Source of the DNA: Palsa-1150 sp964531095
Lineage (GTDB): Bacteria; Myxococcota_A; Polyangia; Polyangiales; Polyangiaceae
Length of the DNA: 64,000 nucleotides
Assembly (NCBI GenBank): GCA_964531095.1
Contig: CAZHED010000011.1
Location: 68,087 to 132,086 of the forward strand
Reading direction: 5' to 3'
Part shown: piece after piece, positions 53,564 to 61,944 of the stretch
Layout of the letters: every line of letters begins with the position of its first letter
Numbering within the stretch: position 1 is the first letter of the stretch
Translations under genes and position numbers: made by a program
Notes under the pieces: generated by a model
What the model was told of the DNA's origin: nothing
What the model saw: only the letters and a program-made list of their open reading frames with translations
Database searches by the model: none

Positions 53564-55279
53564 TCAGAACAAGTGGTAGAGTTGCGCGAGCGGAAGCCGG
53601 GACGCAGGCGGGCAGCGCAGCAGCACGCCGTCGGCGCGCACCTCGTACGTCTCCGGATCGACCGCGATGACGGGCAGCGCGTCGTTGTGCACCATGTCGC
53701 GCTTTCCGAGGCCCCGGCAGCGGCGCACGGCGACGACGTGCTTGGAGAGCCCGAGCCCACTGAGGTTTCCTTCGGCGAGCGCACGCTGGGAGACGAACGC
53801 GAGGCTCGTCGCGCCCAGCGCCTTCCCGAGCGCGCCGAACATGGGCTGCATGCGCAGCGGTTGCGGGGTCGGAATCGACGCGTTGGCGTCGCCCATCTGC
53901 GCCCAGGCGATGAATCCCCCCTTGAGCACGATCTCGGGGCGCACGCCGAAGAACGCGGGACGCCAGAGCACCAGGTCCGCCCATTTGCCCACTTCGACGC
54001 TGCCTATCTCGGAGGACATCCCATGCGCGATCGCGGGATTGATCGTGTACTTGGCGACGTACCGTTTGATGCGGGCGTTGTCGTTGTCGCCTTGTTCGCT
54101 GGGCAGCCTGCCGCGATCGTTCTTCATCTTGTCCGCGGTCTGCCAAGTGCGCACGATCACCTCGCCGACCCGGCCCATCGCCTGGCTGTCGCTGGACACG
54201 ATGCTGATCGCTCCGATGTCGTGCAAGATGTCCTCGGCTGCGATCGTCTCGCCGCGGATGCGGCTCTCCGCGAAGGCGACGTCCTCGGGGATCGTCTTGT
54301 CGAGATGGTGACACACCATGAGCATGTCGAGGTGCTCGTCGAGCGTATTGACCGTGAAGGGACGCGTTGGGTTCGTGGAGCTCGGGATGACGTTCGGTTC
54401 TCCGCACACGCGGATGATGTCGGGCGCGTGCCCTCCGCCGGCCCCCTCCGAGTGGTAGGTGTGAATCGTCCGCCCCTTGAACGCGGCGATCGAATCATCG
54501 ACGTACCCCGACTCGTTCAGCGTGTCGGTGTGAATGGTCACCTGCACGTCTTCGCCCTCGGCGACGCCGAGGCAGCAGTCGATTGCGGCGGGCGTTGTTC
54601 CCCAGTCTTCGTGGAGCTTCAGGCCGACGGCGCCCGCTCGGATTTGATCGACGAGGCCCTCTGGAGAAGAAGTGTTCCCCTTGCCCGTCAGCCCGATGTT
54701 CATGGGAAGCGCATCGGTCGCTTGCAGCATCTGGCGGATGTGGCGCGCCCCGGGGGTGCAGGTGGTCGCGTTGGTCCCCGTCGCCGGTCCGGTGCCGCCG
54801 CCGACGAACGTCGTCACGCCGGAGGCGATGGCTTCGTTCGCCTGCTGGGGACAGATGAAGTGGACGTGCGAATCGACGCCGCCCGCGGTGACGATGAGCC
54901 CCTCTGCGGAGATCGCTTCGGTGGTCACGCCGACGACCATTCCCGGCGTGACGCCCGACATGACGTCCGGGTTCCCTGCCTTCCCGATCCCAACGATTCG
55001 GCCGCCTTTGATGCCGATATCGGCCTTGTAAATCCCGGCTGCGTCGATCACGAGCGCGTTCGTGACGACGCAGTCGAGCGCGTCGTCGTCGCCGGCGCCG
55101 GCGCGCTGGCCTTGCCGATCGCGCAGCACCTTGCCGCCGCCGAACTTGCACTCGTCGCCGTAGACGGCAAAGTCTCTCTCGACCTGCGCGATCAGGTCGG
55201 TGTCCCCCAGGCGGACGCGATCGCCCACCGTGAGACCGAACATATCCGCATAGTGGCGGCGATCGATGGGTCGAGTCAT
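53564..55279 (-). CDS. ureC: Urease alpha subunit UreC
   Basis: 571 aa, catalytic subunit hydrolysing urea to ammonia and carbamate. Active-site elements are all present: HVHFICPQ (two nickel His), the carbamylated Lys in LKLHEDWG, HTDTLNESG, HSEGAGGGHAPD, the flap Cys-His in VCHHLDK and Asp in SSDSQAMGR. Full length. ATG overlaps the ureAB stop by 4 bp (ATGA), so expression is coupled. Confidence 0.97.
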   Translation of the reverse strand: MTRPIDRRHYADMFGLTVGDRVRLGDTDLIAQVERDFAVYGDECKFGGGKVLRDRQGQRAGAGDDDALDCVVTNALVIDAAGIYKADIGIKGGRIVGIGKAGNPDVMSGVTPGMVVGVTTEAISAEGLIVTAGGVDSHVHFICPQQANEAIASGVTTFVGGGTGPATGTNATTCTPGARHIRQMLQATDALPMNIGLTGKGNTSSPEGLVDQIRAGAVGLKLHEDWGTTPAAIDCCLGVAEGEDVQVTIHTDTLNESGYVDDSIAAFKGRTIHTYHSEGAGGGHAPDIIRVCGEPNVIPSSTNPTRPFTVNTLDEHLDMLMVCHHLDKTIPEDVAFAESRIRGETIAAEDILHDIGAISIVSSDSQAMGRVGEVIVRTWQTADKMKNDRGRLPSEQGDNDNARIKRYVAKYTINPAIAHGMSSEIGSVEVGKWADLVLWRPAFFGVRPEIVLKGGFIAWAQMGDANASIPTPQPLRMQPMFGALGKALGATSLAFVSQRALAEGNLSGLGLSKHVVAVRRCRGLGKRDMVHNDALPVIAVDPETYEVRADGVLLRCPPASRLPLAQLYHLF

Positions 55280-55986
55280 CCCGCGTCTCCCCCGCGCGCG
55301 GGCGCCTCCGCAATAGCGACGAGTCGGATGGTCTTCTCGTCGCCCGGCTCGAAGCGGACCGCCGTCCCGGCAGGAATGTCGAGGCGTTTGCCCAGCGCGC
55401 GGAGGCGATCGAACACGAGCGCGGCGTTCGTCTCGGCGAAGGGGTAATGACTCCCGACCTGAATCGGCCGGTCGCCGACGCTCTTGACGACGAGCTCGAC
55501 CACCGCGCGGTTCTCGTTCAGGGTGATCGTGCCCGGAGATACGAAGCGTTGGCCTGGGAGGTGCGCGGCCCTCGAATCGGCGGTCGACGCGGAAGCAAAT
55601 GCCGACTCCGGCGGCAAGGGCAAGAAGCTTCCATGAAGCGCAAGGGAGAGATCGACGCGGTCGAGAGCGATGGGTGCGTGGACCGTGACGAGCTTCGTGC
55701 CATCCGGGAACGTGCCCTCCACTTGCACTTCGTCGATCATCTCCGCCACGCCGCCCATGACGTGAGCGCGTCCGAGAATTCGGCGCCCGACGTCCATCAG
55801 CTCAGCGACGGAGCGGCCGTCGCGAATCAGCTCGAGAAGCTGGGTGGCGATCAACGCAACGGCCTCCGGATAGTTGAGGCGGAGCCCTCGGGCGAGGCGC
55901 TTCTGCGCGAGGACGCCCGCGCCGTGAAGCAAGAGCTTGTCGATGTCGCGCGGCGTCAGGTGCATCGCACGCGGAGCATCGCGCAT
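55276..55986 (-). CDS. ureAB: Fused urease gamma-beta subunit (UreAB)
   Basis: 236 aa from ATG 55986. Residues about 8-105 are UreA: MHLTPRDIDKLLLHGAGVLA, AHVMGGVAEMIDEVQVEGTF. After a variable linker (LPPESAFASASTADSRAAHL), residues about 145-232 are UreB: GTITLNENRAVVELVVKSVGDRPIQVGSHYPF and DIPAGTAVRFEPGDEK. The UreB loop reads SHYPFAETN where most have SHYHFFEVN. Gene fusion of gamma and beta occurs in Helicobacter and some other groups. Alternative starts: GTG 56028 (overlapping ureD) and ATG 55965 (canonical MHLTPR). 13 bp after the ureD stop. Confidence 0.92.
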   Translation of the reverse strand: MRDAPRAMHLTPRDIDKLLLHGAGVLAQKRLARGLRLNYPEAVALIATQLLELIRDGRSVAELMDVGRRILGRAHVMGGVAEMIDEVQVEGTFPDGTKLVTVHAPIALDRVDLSLALHGSFLPLPPESAFASASTADSRAAHLPGQRFVSPGTITLNENRAVVELVVKSVGDRPIQVGSHYPFAETNAALVFDRLRALGKRLDIPAGTAVRFEPGDEKTIRLVAIAEAPARGGDAG

Positions 55987-55999
55987 CGAGGCCCGAGGG

Positions 56000-56851
56000 T
56001 CACCACTTTCGAGCGAAAGGGTCGTCACCCAGTGCGCAGGCGAGGGCAGCGAAACTCGGACGCAATCTTCGAGACGCGTTTTCGAAACTATCGGCCGCGA
56101 CGCGCACCACCGCGGCGTCGTCCCCGACGGGGCTGGCCGCTACGACCGCGGCATCGCCCGGCGACGGCGCAGGAAGCGCGGTGAGCATCGCCTCGCGCAT
56201 ACCTTCGAACCGAGGCCCGATCGCGACGAGCCACATCATCGCTTCGAATCGCCCCATGCGCTGCGCGATCGGGCCCGGGACCGGATCGAGCCGCGTCGCG
56301 TCGATGATCGCCACGACCCCCCCCCGCGTGATGGTCGTTCGCGATTCGAAATGGTCGAATTGCCAGCGTTCGCCGCGGGCTGCGCGGCCCGAGGTGTACC
56401 CGTCCAAGAGAACGAGAGACGCGCCCGGCGCGAGCGAAATATCGATTCGTTGGTCGTACCGCGCGCCTGCGAAGCACACGACGGGATCGGGAACGATGGC
56501 AACGGCCGACCCGTCCCCCGCGCGCACGTCGATGCGCTGCGAGCACCCTCTGGGCGAGCGGTAGACCTTCGTCGCGGCCTGCGTGCCGATGAGCGCGGAT
56601 GTGCCGGCGTCGGCCTGGATCCGGAGGTCGATTCGATCGCCGTCTACGAGCCCGCCACCGAGACTCGAGAGGAACACCCATGCGGCGTCGCCGTGGTTGC
56701 GAGGCGTGAGGAATCGGAGCGGGCTCGCCGCATAGGCCTCTCCGATCACCGTTTTCTCGCCCGAGCGCCGGAACGCGAGCGAACCGCGGCCCGCGCCATT
56801 TGTGATAGAAGACTCGCCCGCCTTTGAGCATGTCACGTTTGTGTTCGCCAT
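56000..56851 (-). CDS. ureD: Urease accessory protein UreD
   Basis: About 283 aa. The family pattern is clear: GSLAFRRSGEKTVIGEAYAASPLRFLTPRNHGDAAWVFLSSLGGGLVDGD, and STTKVYRS-like TQAATKVYRS with later GYTSGRAARGERW. It chaperones apo-urease for nickel insertion with UreF and UreG. First gene of the minus-strand urease-transport unit. ATG 56851 lies inside the 5' end of the divergent allophanate hydrolase gene; GTG 56836 is an alternative, but the overlap would remain. Confidence 0.9.
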   Translation of the reverse strand: MANTNVTCSKAGESSITNGAGRGSLAFRRSGEKTVIGEAYAASPLRFLTPRNHGDAAWVFLSSLGGGLVDGDRIDLRIQADAGTSALIGTQAATKVYRSPRGCSQRIDVRAGDGSAVAIVPDPVVCFAGARYDQRIDISLAPGASLVLLDGYTSGRAARGERWQFDHFESRTTITRGGVVAIIDATRLDPVPGPIAQRMGRFEAMMWLVAIGPRFEGMREAMLTALPAPSPGDAAVVAASPVGDDAAVVRVAADSFENASRRLRPSFAALACALGDDPFARKW

Positions 56852-58656
56852 TGGATATCGCTTCGCTGCGACGAGCGTACAGCGATGGCTCGCGCACACC
56901 CGAAGATGTCGTCGCGTCGGTGTTGGCGGAGACCTCCGGGGACGGCGCCGAGGGCGTCTGGATTCACGTCCGCAGCAGGGACGCCCTGCTCGCCGAAGCG
57001 CGGACCCTCGAACGGTCCTACGCGCCGAACGCCCGCCCGGCCCTTTACGGCATCCCTTTCGGCGTCAAAGACAACATCGACGTGCAGGGCGAGCCAACGA
57101 CTGCGGCATGCCCGGCGTTCGCGTACGTGGCGCGCGAGTCGGCCCCCGTGGTCGATCGCTTGCGGGCCGCCGGCGCGATCTGCATCGGAAAGACGAACCT
57201 CGATCAGTTTGCCACCGGGCTCGTGGGCGTTCGTTCGCCGTACGGAATCCCTCCCAATCCGTTCGACGCTCGGTACGTCACTGGGGGGTCGAGCTCCGGC
57301 TCCGCCGCGGCGGTCTCGCGCGGACAGGTCACGTTCGCGCTCGCAACGGATACCGCCGGGTCCGGGCGTGTTCCAGCCGCCTTCACCAACATCGTCGGCC
57401 TCAAGCCGAGCCGCGGGCTCTTTTCCACTCGGGGGGTCGTCCCCGCGAGCCGCTCGCTCGACTGCGTGTCGGTGATGGCGCTCACGTGCGCCGACGCCCG
57501 AGACGTCGCGGCGGTGGTGACCGGATTCGACGCGGGCGATCCGTATTCGCGGCCCGCGGCGGCGCGCTTCCGGTGGGCGCCGCCCGCTCTGTCGAGCCAG
57601 TCGCGTCTCGGCGTGCCGCGCGCGGACGACAGGCTGTTTGGCAGTGGCGCGGCCCGAGTCGCATTCGAGCAGGCGTGCGGGGAGCTCGAGGCCATGGGCG
57701 CGGCCCTCGAGCCGGTGGACATGGCGCCTTTCTTCGAGGCAGGGCGGCTGCTGTACGAAGGGCCCTGGATCGGGGAGCGCTGGTCCGGGTTGGAAGATTT
57801 CGTTCGCTCGCATCCCGATGCGCTCCTGCCCGTCCTCCGCACGATCCTGGAGCAGGCGGACCAGTACCGCGCGACGGATGCGTTTCGCGCTCTTCACCGC
57901 TTGGCGGCGCTCCGCCGGAGCGTCGCGCCCGTTTGGGACCGCATCGACGCCCTCGTGGTTCCCTCCGCTCCGAATCATCCGCGGATCGACGAAGTCCTCG
58001 CCGACCCCGTCGAGGCGAACGCACGGCTCGGCCGGTACACGACGTTCGTCAACCTGCTCGACCAGGCGGCCGTGGCCGTTCCCAGCGGGTTCCGGGGGGA
58101 CGGGCTGCCCGCGGGGGTCACGTTCATCGGTCCGTGGGGGCGCGATGCTTTGCTTCTCGCGCTCGCGTCGGCGTTTCATGCGAGAGCGCCAGGGTCACTC
58201 GGGGCGACCGGCTGGCCGCGGCCCGACCAGGGCGCTGCGAAGAGCCAGGAAGAAGACGGCTGCCTGCTCGTCGCGGTCGTCGGCGCGCACTTGACCGGGC
58301 AGCCGCTGAACGGCCAGCTCACCGATCGAGGCGCGCGCCTGGTGCGGACCGCTCGTACGGCGCCTTCGTATCGGCTCTACGCGCTGCCTGGCACGCAGCC
58401 GCCGAAGCCCGGTCTCGTCCGCGGAAACGACGGCGATGGGGCGCGAATCGAAGTCGAGGTCTGGGCCGTACCGCTGGAGGCCTTCGGATCGTTCATCGCG
58501 GGGGTGAGGTCGCCACTCGCGATCGGACAGATCGACCTGGACGACGGCACGCGCGTCCACGGCTTCTTGTGCGAGGGGCAAGCCGTACGAGGCGCGACTG
58601 ACATCTCGTCGTTCGGCGCGTGGCGCGCGTATCTCGCGCAAGGGTCCCACCCATGA
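56830..58656 (+). CDS. atzF: Allophanate hydrolase
   Basis: 608 aa. The amidase-signature domain (residues 1-430) has Lys80 (GVKDN), cis-Ser154 and nucleophile Ser178 (GGSSSGSA and ATDTAGSGR), the Ser-cisSer-Lys triad. The C-terminal domain (VAVVGAHLTGQPLN to GAWRAYL) is the second domain found in full-length AtzF/DUR1-type enzymes. Reaction: allophanate to ammonia and CO2 in two steps. There is no urea carboxylase gene in the window, so the allophanate source here is biuret. ATG 56830 is preferred over the TTG two codons upstream. Overlaps the cupin gene by 4 bp. Confidence 0.93.
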   Translation: MSRLCSPLDIASLRRAYSDGSRTPEDVVASVLAETSGDGAEGVWIHVRSRDALLAEARTLERSYAPNARPALYGIPFGVKDNIDVQGEPTTAACPAFAYVARESAPVVDRLRAAGAICIGKTNLDQFATGLVGVRSPYGIPPNPFDARYVTGGSSSGSAAAVSRGQVTFALATDTAGSGRVPAAFTNIVGLKPSRGLFSTRGVVPASRSLDCVSVMALTCADARDVAAVVTGFDAGDPYSRPAAARFRWAPPALSSQSRLGVPRADDRLFGSGAARVAFEQACGELEAMGAALEPVDMAPFFEAGRLLYEGPWIGERWSGLEDFVRSHPDALLPVLRTILEQADQYRATDAFRALHRLAALRRSVAPVWDRIDALVVPSAPNHPRIDEVLADPVEANARLGRYTTFVNLLDQAAVAVPSGFRGDGLPAGVTFIGPWGRDALLLALASAFHARAPGSLGATGWPRPDQGAAKSQEEDGCLLVAVVGAHLTGQPLNGQLTDRGARLVRTARTAPSYRLYALPGTQPPKPGLVRGNDGDGARIEVEVWAVPLEAFGSFIAGVRSPLAIGQIDLDDGTRVHGFLCEGQAVRGATDISSFGAWRAYLAQGSHP

Positions 58657-59045
58657 AGCCGAGCCCCACACCGCCAACGAAGGAGCCCGAGCCCACCGTG
58701 CCACCGCTCCTTCGATCGCTCGCGATTGACCTCGGGGCCCTCCTCGGCGGCGGGGTCGAGTGGACGCCGCTCCATGACGGCGTCGAAATTTGCCGGCTCT
58801 ACGGCGACGGCACGGAGGGTCCTTCCGCGGCGTTCGTCCGGTATGCCCCGAACGCCCGGCTGCGCCTGCACGAGCACGAAGGCCTCGAGCACATCTTCGT
58901 CCTGTCGGGCTTCCAGGAGGATGACGCCGGGGTTTATCGCGCCGGCACTATGGTGGTGAACCCACCGGGGTCACAGCACAGCGTCCGAGCGCCCGAGGGT
59001 TGCATTGCGCTCGTGCTCTGGGAAAAGCCGGTGAGGTTCATCTAG
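58653..59045 (+). CDS. Cupin-domain protein (ChrR-like)
   Basis: 130 aa. Single cupin barrel with metal-ligand pattern HEHEGLEH in RLRLHEHEGLEHIFVLSG and a downstream His (PPGSQHSVRA). Similar to the C-terminal cupin of ChrR anti-sigma factors and to small cupins often found next to allophanate hydrolase. ATGA overlap with atzF shows co-translation. Function unknown; a sensor or metal-dependent hydrolase role is possible. Confidence 0.82.
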   Translation: MKPSPTPPTKEPEPTVPPLLRSLAIDLGALLGGGVEWTPLHDGVEICRLYGDGTEGPSAAFVRYAPNARLRLHEHEGLEHIFVLSGFQEDDAGVYRAGTMVVNPPGSQHSVRAPEGCIALVLWEKPVRFI

Positions 59046-59066
59046 CACTAACAGGCCGTTGAATAA

Positions 59067-59158
59067 CGAGAGATGAACCGCCAGGGACGCCATGCGAGAG
59101 TTGGAAAATCGTCAATCAACTCTCTCCTGGCGATCTTGGCGCCCTGGCGGTTTTCTCG
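59067..59158 (+). terminator. Long nested inverted repeat between convergent genes
   Basis: The outer arms AACCGCCAGGGACGCCA (59076-59092) and its near complement at 59137-59152 differ at one inserted base; CGAGA/TCTCG extends them outward to 59067 and 59158. An inner perfect stem GAGAGTTG/CAACTCTC (59096-59103, 59117-59124) sits in the loop. On the plus strand the stem ends in TTTT, so it should terminate the atzF-cupin transcript. It lies in the gap between two convergent genes. Confidence 0.7.
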
Positions 59159-59159
59159 C

Positions 59160-59930
59160 TCAGTTGTTGAGCGCTCCGGCGCTCACCCACTCGAGCAAGG
59201 CGCATTTGGCCGCGGCGTTGAGCACTCCGAATCCGGGCGGCATGCTCCCGCCGAAGAGCGACAGAGGCGACGTGCCCACTTTGACGAGCGTCGACGCCTT
59301 CCCGTTGATGTAGCCCTTGCCCTTGAGCCAGGTGTACGCGGCCGTGGCGCTGCTGGGCTGGGTGTGACAGGTCTTGCAGACGGCGGAGAAGCCGTCCGTG
59401 CTCCAGATGGACGACCACGTCGGCGCCGTGCCGGCCGCGGACGGGCAAGTAGCGCCCCCATCGTCGGGCCCTCCGCTGCTCGAACCGCTGGGGCCCGCGC
59501 CCGAGCTCGAACCGCTGCCCGAGCTCATACCGCCGTCCAAGCCGATGCCGCCGCCCCCCGAGCTCGTGCCGCTGCCCGCCCCGACGCCGCTGCTCGAGCT
59601 CGAACCGCTGCCTCGCAAGCCACTGCCGCCGCTCCCGGAGCTCGTACCGCCGCCCGGGCCAACGCCACCGCCGTTGCCCGAGCTCGAACCGAGTCCTCCG
59701 CGGCTGCCGTTTCCAGGGTCAGCCGGCCCGGCGTCGTTGGTCGTTCCGCCGCTTGTCGACCCGGGGCTCACTCCCTCGGCTGGGCCTGCGTCGCCTTGGC
59801 CAAGGTCCGCCGCTTGGCCGATGTCAGGGGAGGTCCCCCATGGATAGTTCTCCGCCGAGCCGCACGCGGCGACCGCGGCGCCGCTCACCACGGCCATGAC
59901 GATGGAGCTCTTGGGCATGGGCAGACGCAT
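59160..59930 (-). CDS. Ser/Gly-linker lipoprotein with c-type cytochrome-like domain
   Basis: About 256 aa. Lipobox VAAC, then about 140 residues of Ser/Gly linker with 'DAG'/'DGG' breaks, then a short C-terminal domain with a haem motif CKTCH, a Met ligand candidate SMPPGFG and the helix CALLEWVSAG. It resembles myxobacterial outer-membrane-anchored cytochromes. The paralogue at 13137-14027 shares the layout but has an altered haem motif. ATG 59930 has GAGGAA 6 bp upstream. Confidence 0.78.
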   Translation of the reverse strand: MRLPMPKSSIVMAVVSGAAVAACGSAENYPWGTSPDIGQAADLGQGDAGPAEGVSPGSTSGGTTNDAGPADPGNGSRGGLGSSSGNGGGVGPGGGTSSGSGGSGLRGSGSSSSSGVGAGSGTSSGGGGIGLDGGMSSGSGSSSGAGPSGSSSGGPDDGGATCPSAAGTAPTWSSIWSTDGFSAVCKTCHTQPSSATAAYTWLKGKGYINGKASTLVKVGTSPLSLFGGSMPPGFGVLNAAAKCALLEWVSAGALNN

Positions 59931-60035
59931 CGACCATTCCTCGGGCCGCACGGCACGCTCCAGCTACCATATCGGAGCCACGAGTGCACACGGAGCGAGA
60001 GGAAGGCCAGCCGGACGACTGGCTTCGACAATCCC

Positions 60036-60926
60036 CTAAAACCGCGCCGCCGGCGGTGACAGCACCTGGTGGGGGAGTCCCATCTCTTGGTCGGCCTTCT
60101 TGTCTTGCGGCACGAATCGGTTCCCCCGAAGATCCTGCACGTCGATCACAATCTCGACCGCGACGTTCGCCGGCTCCGTCGTGCGCAGGCCCAGATCGAA
60201 GCCGGTTACCCCGGCGACGACCGGCGGAATCCACGGTGTGTAGAGCAAGTCGCTGGGAACGGAGTTGGACCGATTCTGCGGGTTGAAGATGTTGTTGGCG
60301 ATCTGGGTCGCGTCATAGCCGGTTCCCGTCCCTTGCCCTTGGGCCTGCGGACTCGCCAGGAGCTTCTCGACCGCGGCCAGCTTGATCGCGATTTCGTGGA
60401 CGTCGTCGGCGGTGATCGTCCCCTCGATCCGCTGTTTGCCCGCTACCGTGAACTCCATGTCGTAGCCGTAGTTGGGCATCGTCGTTTCGTCGTCTATCAC
60501 GGTGACCCCGGGCCGCCAGCGCACGAACTCGTTCCACGGATCGATCAGCAGCCATACGTCGTGCGGCGCAGCGTCGATGTTCGAGATCGTGAAGCGCACC
60601 TCGACGCTCTCGTCTTCGGCGCGCAGGAAGACGCCGCGTGGATAAGGCGTACCCTTCGGCGCCGCCCCGACCGCCTGCACGTCGGCGCTCGTCATCTTGC
60701 GGACCGGCAGGGCAACGGGGACCTCTACCTGGTAGAGGGTGAGCTGTCCGTCGCTGTAGTACGGCGGCGTCTTGTCGGTCATCCCGACGTCGACCGGTTG
60801 GGTCACCTGGTCGGCGGAGCCGTCGTTGCACGCACCCGCGACGGGCACGGTGAGAGCGACCGCGAGCGCCGCGAGCGCCCGTGTGGGGGTAGCGCCCCCG
60901 ACCCGCCCGGTCCCTGGCCCCCACAT
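60036..60926 (-). CDS. Lipoprotein of unknown function
   Basis: About 296 aa. A lipoprotein signal (ALAALAVALTVPVAGAC) is followed by a periplasmic region rich in beta-strands: VRFTISNIDAAPHDVWLLIDPWNEFVRW, MEFTVAGKQRIEGTITADDV. A later segment YTPWIPPVVAGVTGFDLGLRTTEPANVAVEIVIDVQDL looks like another beta-sandwich. No known family recognised. Start is uncertain (ATG 60926, 60965 or 60977); 60926 gives the most ordinary signal length. Divergent from the ABC-like gene. Confidence 0.6.
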   Translation of the reverse strand: MWGPGTGRVGGATPTRALAALAVALTVPVAGACNDGSADQVTQPVDVGMTDKTPPYYSDGQLTLYQVEVPVALPVRKMTSADVQAVGAAPKGTPYPRGVFLRAEDESVEVRFTISNIDAAPHDVWLLIDPWNEFVRWRPGVTVIDDETTMPNYGYDMEFTVAGKQRIEGTITADDVHEIAIKLAAVEKLLASPQAQGQGTGTGYDATQIANNIFNPQNRSNSVPSDLLYTPWIPPVVAGVTGFDLGLRTTEPANVAVEIVIDVQDLRGNRFVPQDKKADQEMGLPHQVLSPPAARF

Positions 60927-61052
60927 GACCAGCCCTGCACCGCACCGCGGCGCCGCAACGACCATCGCCTTCACCATGGAGGCTGCCTGTTGCGACGCAT
61001 GTGCCAATGGTATCTGAAGTTCGAAAACCACCTTACACTCGCTCTCGCATCG

Positions 61053-61931
61053 ATGCCGCCCCGGCTTGCCTCCACCCACCTGCGCGTCGATGTCGGCGGG
61101 GTTCCGGCGATCGACGGGCTGACTTTCGCCACCACCGGCGATCACGTCCTCGTGCTCGGAGCCGCCAGGGCGCTCTTCGAGGCAGCCGCGGGGATGCGGC
61201 CCATTTCTCGAGGCGAGCTTCGGGTCGAAGGGATGGCGGCACCCCAGGCGATCCGCGCGGGAATCGTCGCGTGCGCGCCCCTCGACCCGCTGCTTCCGGC
61301 CGAGTGGACGGTTTTCCAGTACGCGACATGGAGCGCGCGATTGGCCGGCCACGAGCGGGCGACGGCGTCCGCGCTGGCGACCGATGCGCTGGGTCGCATG
61401 CAGATCGAGCCGATGAACAAGGCGAAGCTCGGCGCGGCGTCGCTGGCGGTCAAGCGGGCCGTCGTCCTCGCCGCTGCGCTCGCCACTGGCGCGGGAACGT
61501 TGCTCGTCGAGGATCCCACCGCCGGCCTCTCGGGCGAGGCGGCCCACTTGCTCGCGCGCGCGACCGTGCGCGCCCTCGATGACAGGCTGACGGCGATGTT
61601 CGCAGCGCGCGTGCCCCTGGAGTCCCCGCTGGCCCTCGGGGCCGACGAGGCGATCGTGGTGGACGGATCACAAGTCACGGTGCAAGGCGCACCGGCAGAG
61701 GTGGCCGCGGCGGAGGGAACGCTCGCATTGAGGGTCCAAGGAAACGTCGACGCCTTCCAGCGCGCCGTCCAAGCGCAGGGCGGGCGCGCACGGGTTGCGA
61801 CCGGAGCGCCGCCACCCGTGCATGTCCGCGTGGAGCTCGGTCCCCTCATCGCGCGCGACCTTCTGCGCATTGCCGCCGAATCCGACGCGACCGTGGTCGA
61901 GCTACGCCCGCTGGGTCGTCCCTTCGCGTAG
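61053..61931 (+). CDS. ABC-ATPase-like protein with lost Walker A motif
   Basis: About 292 aa. The fold order of an ABC ATPase is recognisable: STHLRVDVGGVPAIDGLTF (strand before the P-loop), a Walker B-like LLVEDPTAGLSG, and a switch region near DRLTAMFAAR. The P-loop position reads VLGAARALFEAAAG, without GxxGxGKS/T, and the signature region LGAASLAVKRAV lacks LSGGQ. It should therefore not hydrolyse ATP normally. A C-terminal 70-aa extension follows. The gene overlaps nothing and is 13 bp ahead of the next gene. Confidence 0.6.
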   Translation: MPPRLASTHLRVDVGGVPAIDGLTFATTGDHVLVLGAARALFEAAAGMRPISRGELRVEGMAAPQAIRAGIVACAPLDPLLPAEWTVFQYATWSARLAGHERATASALATDALGRMQIEPMNKAKLGAASLAVKRAVVLAAALATGAGTLLVEDPTAGLSGEAAHLLARATVRALDDRLTAMFAARVPLESPLALGADEAIVVDGSQVTVQGAPAEVAAAEGTLALRVQGNVDAFQRAVQAQGGRARVATGAPPPVHVRVELGPLIARDLLRIAAESDATVVELRPLGRPFA

Positions 61932-61944
61932 ACTCGCTCGAGCC

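Noticed and set aside
56802..58601. 599-codon reading frame in another plus-strand frame of atzF
   Set aside because: Very Arg-rich shadow; the atzF frame has a complete catalytic triad and family length.
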